In this document: piece after piece, positions 34,076 to 43,575 of the stretch | How the letters are laid out: each line of letters opens with the position of its first letter | Position numbering within the stretch: the first letter of the stretch is position 1 | NCBI GenBank assembly: GCA_029204045.2 | Contig: CM055068.1 | Location: 37,878,001-37,942,000 of the forward strand | Source: Tillandsia leiboldiana | Lineage: Eukaryota; Streptophyta; Magnoliopsida; Poales; Bromeliaceae | Length of the DNA stretch: 64,000 bases | Reading direction: 5' to 3' | Notes under the pieces: generated by a model | Told to the model about the DNA's origin: nothing | Databases searched by the model: none | What the model saw: the letters and a program-made list of their open reading frames with translations, nothing else | Made by a program: the position numbers and the translations under genes

Positions 34076-36204
34076 TGTCACGCCCCGAGTTCGAAAAACA
34101 ACGTCTAAATATATATATTTTTTTTTTTTGAAATTAGAGTTTTAAACCAAGCCAGAGCATGACAGACCGCCACGTATATAGAAGAGTCCCAATCCCCATT
34201 GGGATTGAGCCTTTTCTATATATGCACGGCTAAGCTTTTACAACAACATCAGAGTAGTCTAAACTACGTATAACTAAAAGATATTACAACAACTAAAACA
34301 ATTAATTACAACTTGACAACTGATAATAAAAATAACGGTTGTCCAGGGTCGATTGCTAACACGGAATCTCACCAACACGTCCCGACATCCCAGCACCCAA
34401 TCGACCTGAAAAATGGTCACCCAGGGGGTGTGAGATACACTGTACATGTATCCCAGTGGGCACGACGAGCCGAGAAATAGCAGATCATACCTACTGGCAT
34501 ACAATACTAGAGGATAGTAAAAATCAACAAGTTAGGTAAGCATGATTATGAAGCGTATAATTAATCAATCAGTAAAGCATAGATAGATCTCAACGGGAGT
34601 ATGCTGAATAAATACTGAAAGGAACTGAACAATCAAAAACAGGAAAGCATGCTGAACAAGTACTATGCATCAACAACTGAAATAACAAATTACCCAATCA
34701 TAAGCCACCATATTGGTCTACAAGACCTCAGGGAAACTGCCCAACCTAGCACCAACCTGGCTGACATTCCCCCCTTGGGGGTCACGGGTCTTTCAACAAA
34801 CCACTTTACCGGTAAAGAACAAAGCGCACGAGGAGCGACCTCAGATATGTTCGTGAAGTACAGCGGTGCGAGCGATCAATGCGAATGCTCAAGCTCACGG
34901 TCCACAGACCGGGTAATCGGCAACAAGCCGGGAAAATCCCCACTGGGATGCAACAGTAGTATGCCAACAGAATCTCAACTCAAACGATCAACAACAAGCC
35001 GGAACAATCCCAACAAGGATGCAATATCAGAAACCAACTGAATCTCAACTCACATGCAGGAATAATCATCAACTACTATAGCATGGATCAGATATAATAA
35101 GGGAGTACTGATAATCAGGTATGCAAACTAGCAAATGACCAAAATCCCAACAAGGGTGCAATGCAGAATAGCCACTAAATCTCAATCATATGCAGAATAT
35201 AATCAACAACTACTAGAACATGGATCAGGATATACTGATAATCAAGTATAAATGTACAAGCTAGCTAATGACCAATCAGGCATGGCAAATGTCCAGGAAT
35301 AAAGTCATAATAACTGGAAGCAACTAAAGATCAATCATGCAAGGTATCATATAATCAATTTTGCAGATAAGGATCATAACTCAGCATATAGCAGAATGAA
35401 ACTGATCAATAAAAAGGCAGGCTCAAATATCATCTAGGCTACAAGAACAGGGGTCCAACCAATACTATACCCTAGAGGGCCGAAATGATAAAGCCCGGAC
35501 CGAAGATAAACCCACATGTCGTTTGCAGGCGACTAACCACACCGACGGAATGCTCGAAGACCTGAGACAAACCGTGCCAACCTGAATCAAAAATGCTGAT
35601 CAGGGAAAACTCAAACCCAACCAACACCTAGACCTGAATAGTAAATTTCAGACTTCCAAATCTGAATAAGACTTGACGATAACATCTGGCTAGTTATAAC
35701 CTTATGGTAACAAAATTACCAAAATGCCCCTCCCGGGAATTCCTTTTGGATTTTCGGGAGACCTGGGCTTTAAACCCCTTTGTCGCTGGCTCAACCAGAT
35801 TCTACTGGGACTCAACAGTCGGCTAGGTGGAACCGCCGCAATTTTCCGAATTGCGCGATTGCCACCGGGACGCCGTTAAATCGACGATTTTGCCGATTCT
35901 CGGACCGATAACCGATTTTCGCTCAACGGGAGCCGTTGGATTCCTAACGAAAAGCTTAGGAATCATGTACACACTGCCCTAGGCAGCACACGCTGTTACA
36001 ACTGCAATTAGACCCCTAGGGTTTCCAAAATTGCACTTTTATAGCCATTTGAGAGTCGTTTTCGCTCGTTCTCTTAATCGTGATATTATTTTTACGAACC
36101 GTCACCTCCAATAGGTGACCCTCGACTCGCTGAACACCGTGCTCACAAATTTGCAGCAGCATGGAACCCGAGGAAAACTTCGGGCCATAACTTACTATAC
36201 TAAC
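34076..36204 (-). mobile_element. G2 solo LTR (minus), 3' segment
   Basis: On the minus strand this is the end of the LTR, finishing ACTCGGGGCGTGACA at 34076. It is flanked left by CATGT (34071-34075), and the other copy of CATGT is at 60276-60280, after the LTR start. Removing the two nested insertions joins this segment with 40506-42206 and 59525-60275 into one LTR of about 4.58 kb. No internal region or coding sequence is present, so it is a solo LTR. Confidence 0.82.
34175..34223 (-). other. Conserved stem-loop near LTR 3' end (G2)
   Basis: TATATAGAAGAG...CAATCCCC and GGGATTG...CTTTTCTATATA pair; counterpart of the stems at 25388 and 27734. Confidence 0.6.
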
Positions 36205-38828
36205 TGTCACGCCTCGGGGTCGAAACTGCGACCCGGGCTCGCTAACAGATCCGCCATCTATACGGAAACTACCGTACAGACGAAGCGTCTAACCTGCAAA
36301 GACAGAACTACAGCTACACAGATATCAGAGCGGATAAGAAAGCTGTAATATGAAATCTCATCTACTACAAAGCTGCAACAAAACATAGTCTATCTCCCAA
36401 AAACAAGATGATACAAATAGAAGTTCACCTATACAACATCTACAAATCCAAATGGGAGATAGCTAAACAGGAAATATAACCATACATAATCAAGCTCCCA
36501 CAGTCTGGGATGGTACATCTACCTCACTCTAAAGTAACAATGCTGGAAGGGAACTATCACGCGACACCCTGTCCTCGGTCCGTCTAGTCAAGCTCGGCAG
36601 GAACGGAAGAAAAGCCTCAGCAACCTGTCACCGACAGAGGGTGTGAGAACTACATCCTACAGTAGTTCTCAGTGGGTACCGTCTCCAAGAACCACGGTCT
36701 GCCCACTAAGTCTACTAGAGGCATAAGATAACAGGAAAGACTGTGATAATTAAAATAAGCTGGAAAAGAATCTACAGCTATCATGCCTCTATCTACTATG
36801 CTCAATAGGAAGAGAATACGGATGATGGTATGCAGCCACTCACTGCTGACAATATGTCACAAGTACTATGCTCAAGAAACTCTACTATGACACATGCTAT
36901 GCCATCACTCTCTCAGTGTAACCCAAATCTCAGCGACTGCCACATAGGGTCCAGTCGAGTCAAGCCTGCGCCCCCCAGTGTATCAACCAGGGTGTCCAAT
37001 CGGACTATCTCGATCTCACACAAAGTGACCCCATGGTAGCTCGGCCAGGGGTATCAAGCGACCTCTAGTATATGAACTAGGCGCATCATCGCAGCCTCGT
37101 CAGGCTCGGTATCATCATCGCACCCGGGGCGTAGCTCGAGGGGAGCGACCCCACCGAACTCAAGTATCACAGCTGTATCACTGTCTCACAGTGGCTCATG
37201 CAGGCTATAGTCCACGATCAAACAGATCGGTATCACGATGCTCAAGCACAACTCAGTCGGAGAACCCTCCATGACTCAATCTCACAACACTGACCCACTC
37301 CAAGAAAGTACTACAGAGCTGGGACCACCGTCTCTTCCAACGGCTCCCACGACAACACCCCACTCATAGGCGAGAAGAACCGACTGACGCGGCAAAGATC
37401 CGAAAATCCCGATAGACCCGTGCCTAGAACCCCTATCAAACAAGAACAGTCTCTAGGCTCGGCCTATCGAAGCTCTCGATCCTTTACCGTTCAGGGATTC
37501 GGCCCCTCTCGGTTAAAGTGAGAAACTGTCTCAACACACAAACTCACGGCTGGAGATGCTCCACAGCCAGATCCGCGAAGGGTCCGAAACCCCGGGAGAC
37601 TAACACCTACGCCCCCAAGAAAGAAAATAGCCCTTAGAACCCAGATCACTCGAATCATCTCCGGTGAATAAGTTTATAAGAAACAATGACGTTATTTCAG
37701 AAAACCCTTTGATCTGAGAGAAATCCATCTTTTAATGATTTTTAGTCTTTTCAGGAAAACCCTTTGAAAACAAGTTTTATGTCCAAACCTCGAAGAGCCA
37801 CTGCCCTCGTCCTATCAAACAAGAATAGACTCAGGCATCCCTGCGAGGCTTGGGAGAAAACATTGGCTGACTAAAATCATGTGTTCGTCCAAAAAAGGTT
37901 CTGGGTTCAAGGTCCTGCTAACACACGTGCACCACGATCACAACGTGGTGGGGACGAGAAGAACAGTGAAAACTAAAAACCCGGGACCACCGTTTATCTG
38001 AAACGGTTCCCGAAACACCAACACTGGCCTAACCCAGCCACCAGACCCCACTCGGCCCCCAGGCCCGAGTGCAACACCCGTCCCACCACACTCTGACCAC
38101 TCGGCCCACTACCCGGGCGGAGAACTCTATGTCCAGAAGGATATGCAATGTGTGGGATGTCTAAAGCATAAAAGAACCTAGCCCAGATTAAGGTTCTCTA
38201 TTGGTCTGGTCAAACACATGCACATATGACGGGGGTGCTAGTTAAGTTCCAAGAAAACACTTAAACTAGCATGCAATCCTATGACAATAGAATTAGAAGG
38301 AAGTCCGTAGACTTGGAGAGAAAAACCAACCCACCTCAGCTTGCCACCAATTGCTTGTCGACACTTGCAATTGGGCTTAGCGGGATTACCTTGCCTCCAC
38401 GAGGTCCGCACGCAAAACGGAGCACGCAGCGTCCTACCACACGATCGCGCGCTCAGCGGATGCCCCGAAACAAGCCCGCGGGTCCACGCGACGGAAAAAC
38501 TCACAACCGGTCCCGACGGAAGCTAAAAACCGCACTGCAAGCTGCCAGAAGCGAAGAAATCGCAAAATCAATCAAAACGGTCAAAAACCGAGCATCCGGC
38601 GGTGAAAAAGGCCTCCGTCGGCGAAAAAACTGCTCAAAAACAGCTTGCGAAAAACTCCACAAAAATCTTCTCGCGAAGCTACTTGCGAAAAGCTGCTCGC
38701 GAAAAAACCTGCTCGAAAACCGCTCGCAAAACTTCTCGCAAAATGCCTAAAACTGCTCGCCAAAAACTGGGCGAAAACCGCGCGAAAACTGCGCGCGAAA
38801 AGGCTCGAAAACTGCTTACGAAACCGCT

Positions 38829-39030
38829 CGCGAAAAATCCTGCGAAAACTGCTAGCGAAGCCGCTCGCGAAAAATCCTGCGAAAACTGCTAGCGAAACCG
38901 CTTGCGAAAAATCCTGCGAAAACTGCTAGCGAAACCGCTCGCGAAAAATCCTACGAAAACTGCTAGCGAAACCGCTCGCGAAAATCCTGCGAAAACTGCT
39001 AGCGAAACCGCTCGCAAAAAATCCTGCGAA
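38829..39030. repeat. 37-bp tandem repeat in the G3 LTR
   Basis: About five and a half units start at 38829, 38866, 38903, 38940, 38977 and 39013. Each contains AAAATCCTGCGAAAACTGC and TAGCGAAACCGCTC. Shorter degenerate units (GCGAAAA..CTGCTCG) extend left to about 38620. Confidence 0.85.
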
Positions 39031-39039
39031 AACAGCGCC

Positions 39040-39530
39040 GACGGCGAAGACGACGCCCGACGGCGAAAAAAACAGCGCCGGAGCGCAAACCGAGGTGCAG
39101 CCCGCTGTCCGGGTGCACACCGAGCGGCGATATCCTAGCCTCGCGACGAGGGAGGCCCGCCGCGCGGCGCCGAACCAAGCCGCGCCGCGCAGCGACCTGC
39201 TGCGCGGTGCCGGAGCGCGCCTCGCAGCGCCCTGCGGCGCTGCGCGCGCGCCCGCGCAGGCCCGGGCGCGGCCCGCGCGGCCCTGCCCGTGCGGCCCTGC
39301 CGCGCGCGCGCCTGCGCGCGTCCAGGCAGCGCCCGTGCGGCGCTGCACCAGGGCGCAACGCCCTGGTGCTGCCAGCGCACTCGGCAGTGCCGCTGGGTGC
39401 TGCCAGTGTTGCAGCACCCCGGCGGCTGCTGCGCGTGGCGCCTTTGTGCGCCCGCGCAGCAGCCGCGCCGGCCGCGCGTGCGCCATTGCGCGCGCGCGCG
39501 GCTCCCACAGCGGCAAGCCCCCACGCACGA
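39040..39530. repeat. GC-rich low-complexity block in the G3 LTR
   Basis: A run of CGCG-, GGCGC- and CAGCGC-type words, similar in composition to the G1 minisatellite at 14505-15262. Open frames on both strands here are not evidence of a gene. Confidence 0.7.
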
Positions 39531-39719
39531 AAACTAAAATAAAAATAATAAATAAATCCCTTAAAGCTCCAAAACACCAAAAACTGTACAAAACAGAAAA
39601 TGCTTACCTCGCCGTCGCACGCCGCATGCCCACAAGCTCCAAACGGCATCAACGGGGAGTCCTCAACCAAAAATCACCTCAAAACCCTTGCTTTCCCTCT
39701 TCATTTCCTTCTTGTTCTT

Positions 39720-39790
39720 CCATTTCCTCTCTTTTCTTCTTCTTTCTTTCTTTCTTTCTTTCTCTGTTCCTTTCTTTCTTTCCTGCTTTT
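39720..39790. repeat. Pyrimidine-rich (TTTC)n microsatellite
   Basis: A T/C-only stretch containing several consecutive TTTC units within the G3 LTR. Confidence 0.85.
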
Positions 39791-39876
39791 CTCCCAAGCA
39801 ACAGAGAAGGCCCCTTTTTATAAAGCAAAACTAAATTAATTATTTAATTAAACTAATCCAAAAAAGCCCACTCCAA

Positions 39877-40275
39877 CTCACTTTTTGCCCTCGGGCCCTC
39901 CGCCGCTATCCGGAACCTCCCGAACTCAGCTGTAAATCGAAAGTACACGTGCTCACAGCTTTTTCTCTTCAAAAAGCTCATCCGTTGAGTCGGGGTGCTC
40001 AAATCAAATACCGGCTCCAAAATTGCCAGTTCCGACTCACTTTTTGCCTCCGGATCCTCCGCGTCAGTCCGGAACCTCCCGAACTCCACTGTAAATCGAA
40101 AGTACATTTGTTCACAGCTTTTTCTCTTCAAAAAGCTCATCCGTTGAGTCGGGGTGCTCAAATCAAATACCGGCTCCAAAATTGCCAGTCCCGACTCACT
40201 TTTTGCCTCCGGATCTCCTGCGTCAGTCCGGAACCTCCCGAACCTCGCTGTAATCTGAAAGTACACCTGTTCCAA
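39877..40275. repeat. 159-bp tandem repeat in the G3 LTR
   Basis: Units start at CTCACTTTTTGCC at 39877, 40036 and 40195 (the last partial). 159 is a multiple of three, so a repeated peptide appears on the minus strand, but the surroundings are LTR and no gene is inferred. Confidence 0.85.
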
Positions 40276-40505
40276 GTGTTCCTCAATCTCCGGCACTCCA
40301 CGGTGAAGTCGGTAATTTCCAAATCTCATCCTCAATCGGCATACAAAGCCCGGAAAAATCCCGAATCGAGCGGGAGCTTCTGCGTTGATCCGAATCAACC
40401 CGGCATCAACTGTAAACTCAAATGCAACATGCCCAAGGCAACTCTCTGCTCCAAGCCCTCTGAGTGGTCGGCGCGCTATCCGAAGACCCGGTACTCTACA
40501 CTAAC

Positions 40506-42206
40506 CTAGCCTTAAGGTATTTTAAATTCTTCGGCTCGACCAAACCCAAATCTAACACGAGCATCGCGTCCAGTGACCCCAAAATAGCCAGGAGCTCACT
40601 ATCGCAGCTTCGCAAACAACCCCAAACAGACCCAAGGCCATCTAGCCTTCCTAGAGCTTCAACTTGCTCCAATTTGAAATCTAACTATGCAAACTTTAAA
40701 CCAACTTGTTCATTTATCTCTGGGCAGCACAGGGACTCAGAGGCTTGCTATTTAGCAGCCCAGAAACTGCTGGATAAAAAGATCCCAACCCCTTGTTCTC
40801 TAACTTTACAACATTGCTCCACACACAAATCCACACAGTCACTATTTGATCTGAAGTGAGCATCAAGCTCAAGGGATTGTGTGGAGCAACTTTCATATTT
40901 AGCTCAAAGCCTGAAACCAAACTTTTCTTCATTGAGGCATTTTAACAAACACCTAGTGTGCACAATTTCACAACATACAATATGGCCTTTGCCCAAGCTT
41001 GTTCTCAGCAAAGAGGCCACCTGGGACTTCCAAACTTTGATCAAAGCTGCTTCTGGGTTGAAAGATCTTTCCCAGCCATTCTGGGCCATCCCCGCTTCCT
41101 CGGTTGGCCGCAGCTAGAGGATGAAGATGAGGCATAAGCCTCGAAAATGGTGACTCCTCATCCACAGGTTCTGGGCCTCATCCACTTGCACCAACAGGTG
41201 CTACACCATCCTACAAACTTACCTGAACCCCGTGCCCGGCGACAGGACACGGCGGCGGCGCGGCGGAGCAAAGCTCGGATTGGAGCTTCACCACCTCTAA
41301 TAGTGGATTTCCATCAAGGTTGCATGGACACCATGAAAGAGCATGTATGGGCTCTACTTGATCCCAGCAAGCTTCCCGACTACTCCTCACCCGCCGGCGA
41401 CGGCCGGAAGGCCGGCCACCGCGATTTGAACCCAATTCGGGTCATCCATGGCACCCGATGTTTCGGGCTGCATGGATGCCATGCAAAGGCATGAACGCCT
41501 TCATCTCACTCCCAGGAAACTTTCTGGCCATGTGCCCAGCGTCGATGAGCGACGCCGACGCCGGAGCAAGGAGCTCGGCCATGGTGCAAGAAACCCGAAA
41601 ACTAGGGTTTCGGTTTGCGGTGCACACACTTGATCAAACTCTACCAAATTTGGTGGAGTTGATCCTTACCTCCTACAGTTTCTACCCATGATTTTAGTTT
41701 CCCATTTGGCCGAGTGGTTGTGTCACTAGGCCGAGGCGGTGCAACGATAGGTTTTCGACGAGAATCTTCTCCTGCCGGCAACCGGGACCACAACAAGGGC
41801 TAGTACTTGATAGGGATCATCCTTACAACCTACAGGGTTCACTTCCAAGGGTCTCAGGTTCTAAAAACCAGAGGGAAAAGAAAACTCACCTCGCCGGAGT
41901 TGGAGAAGAAGGGATGAAGCGGGTTCCTCTCCACGGCAACGCGCAACCTCCAGCTCCCTCGGCACACTCTCCAGGAAGCAGGAGAACTCCTTAGCAAAGT
42001 CAAGGACCAACTTGGAGATCCTTTGGTGCACTCCTTCTCTTCCTCACCCGAGCTCGGCTAAGCTTGATGGGGGTGTGCCTCCTCAGCGTCCCAGAGCAAA
42101 TGGGGAGGAGCGTTTAGCTTCTCTGCATTACTCTCCCACGTTTAAGAAGCCCCTCAGATGCCTGTAGCCCCCCACGAGTAGCCCAAGAGCCAAAGCCAAA
42201 AATATC
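40506..42206 (-). mobile_element. G2 solo LTR (minus), middle segment
   Basis: This continues G2 between the G3 insertion (TSD copy 40501-40505) and Sirevirus D (TSD ATATC at 42202-42206). It is non-coding; I see no conserved protein in the scattered short frames. Confidence 0.75.
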
Positions 42207-42432
42207 TGTTACGGAATTTGAGTTGGCGTAGTTTCGTGAAAGTCTCAAGTCTTGAAGATTGAAGGTGAAGAAAGTTGGATCGTTTAACTCAATCTCAAGA
42301 AAGAAGAATTCAAAAGGATCAGGTATGTTTAACTAAAGAATTTGTGTGATCCGAATACTTCTTGTAGTGTAGAAACACTTGGAAGAATCTTTCATTGCTA
42401 AAAATCAAAAACTGGACTTGGGACATGTTCAG

Positions 42433-42788
42433 GATCCAGATCAGGCTGTTCGATCCGGATCCCGAAGGTGGTTCGTTCATACATCGTCGCAATCCGGATC
42501 GTAGTCTCTTGATCCGGATCCCGAACGTTGAGTTTACCATCTACCTTGAACGATCCGGATCTTGCTTCGCAATCCGGATCCCGAACGTTGATGTTTGGTG
42601 AACTGTATGAACGATCCGGATCGTAGTTACATGATCCGGATCCCGAACCTTCATTTTTCTGGAATTGGCTGTTTCGTTATGACGATCCGGATCTCAGTTA
42701 TCACGATCCGGATCGCCGTCCGTAAAATTCCAGAAATGGCAGGTTTTTGATTCTTATCTCCTTCCTAGGGTTTCTAACCTATAAATAG
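42433..42788 (+). promoter_or_regulatory. LTR promoter region of Sirevirus D
   Basis: Ten palindromic sites form five pairs; the second member of the first four pairs is followed by CCCGAA. The TATA box at 42780-42788 lies 66 nt after the last site. The same pairing rule, with three pairs, is found before the Env-like ORF. Confidence 0.6.
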
Positions 42789-43063
42789 ACCCTATGTCTT
42801 TCTTTCTAGGGTCAATCCACATAGCCGTCTTTTTCATATATCATCTTATACGGCTATAGATCCACATATAGAGAAGAAAGGAAATCATTAGAGAATACTC
42901 TATGTTTCTTCATCTATATTGATTAGTTTGATTCTAGGTTTTCATACTCACATCTTGAGTTGAATCAAACTAATGAATACTTAGATGGTATTTCCGATCT
43001 ATCTTTGATCTAAGTATTCGGCGGATCATCACCACCCAAAAAACAACGATTACCCCAAAATCG

Positions 43064-43242
43064 GCGCGTGGATTCGCGTGTCCTTGTGGATTCAAGGTTC
43101 ATTCGCTCTCGTGGATTCGGAGCGAGGCACGTTCGTGGATTCGAAGGGTGCTATTGGGTGAAGACCGTGGATTCGGTCGGACGTCGTGGATTCGACGTTG
43201 GACGCCGTGGATTCGGCGTTGGGCGCAGATCGTGGATTCGAG
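43064..43242 (+). repeat. GTGGATTC-loop hairpin array in the LTR leader (Sirevirus D, eight units)
   Basis: GTGGATTC occurs at 43068, 43086, 43111, 43135, 43167, 43186, 43207 and 43232. The flanking arms are CGC/GCG, CCTT/AAGG, GCTC(T)C/GGAGC, TTC/GAA (plus outer GCAC/GTGC), GACC/GGTC, GACGTC/GACGTT, GACGCC/GGCGTT and TC/GA. Spacing is 18-32 nt. The loop is constant while the stems differ but stay complementary. It lies ~285-460 nt after the TATA box, so it would be in the transcript. Confidence 0.78.
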
Positions 43243-43544
43243 AAGCGTCTGGAGCGAGCGGAGAAGATCCTCTAGGAGCGTATGGAAAAGGTTGAGTCGT
43301 AAGTGTGTACGGTAAATCACCTTGTACGTGTTTTAATTCTAGTGGATTTCTGCCGTGTTATCGGTCCCGTGGTTTTTTACTCCGGTGATGGAGTTTTCCA
43401 CGTAAAAATCTTGCGAGTTATTTTCATTTCCGCATTGGGTTTTTTATCGCAACGATTTTTGAGTGTTTATACGTTTACACCTATTCACCCACCTCTAGGT
43501 GTTTCTTCCCCTATTTAGATCCGTATTATATACGACCCAACAAG

Positions 43545-43556
43545 TGGTATCAGAGC
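43545..43556 (+). other. Primer binding site of Sirevirus D
   Basis: TGGTATCAGAGC, complementary to the 3' end of initiator tRNA-Met, starts two bases after the LTR. Confidence 0.9.
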
Positions 43557-43575
43557 GGGAATAGGGTTGTGAACA

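Larger units (their letters stand above)
36205..40500 (-). mobile_element. G3 solo LTR (4.3 kb, minus)
   Basis: On the minus strand it starts TGTAGAGTACCGGGTC at 40500 and ends CCCCGAGGCGTGACA at 36205. CTAAC flanks it on both sides (36200-36204 and 40501-40505). Removing it restores a continuous G2 LTR: the bases on both sides line up with the G2-type copy around 25700-25760. It contains three kinds of tandem repeat and no credible gene. Open frames such as 39853-40398 are translations of the repeats. Confidence 0.85.
42207..43542 (+). repeat. Sirevirus D 5' LTR
   Basis: A 1336-bp LTR with ten (G/A)ATCCGGATC-type sites (42433-42714; the first reads GATCCAGATC), TATAAATAG at 42780-42788, the hairpin array at 43064-43242, and a possible splice donor GTAAGT near 43299. 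It is followed by the PBS. Confidence 0.95.

Noticed and set aside
39853..40398. Minus-strand 181-codon frame with a repeated 53-residue unit
   Set aside because: It is the in-frame translation of the 159-bp tandem repeat inside the G3 solo LTR. No start context, domain or conservation supports a gene.
43064..43242. CRISPR-like array (regular short repeats)
   Set aside because: The repeats are 8 bp, the intervals are irregular and contain complementary arms, and the context is a plant LTR.
43068..43295. Small frames over the LTR hairpin arrays (also at 7359, 24678 and 59045)
   Set aside because: They follow the GTGGATTC repeats; the arms vary in a way that keeps base pairing, not a protein sequence.
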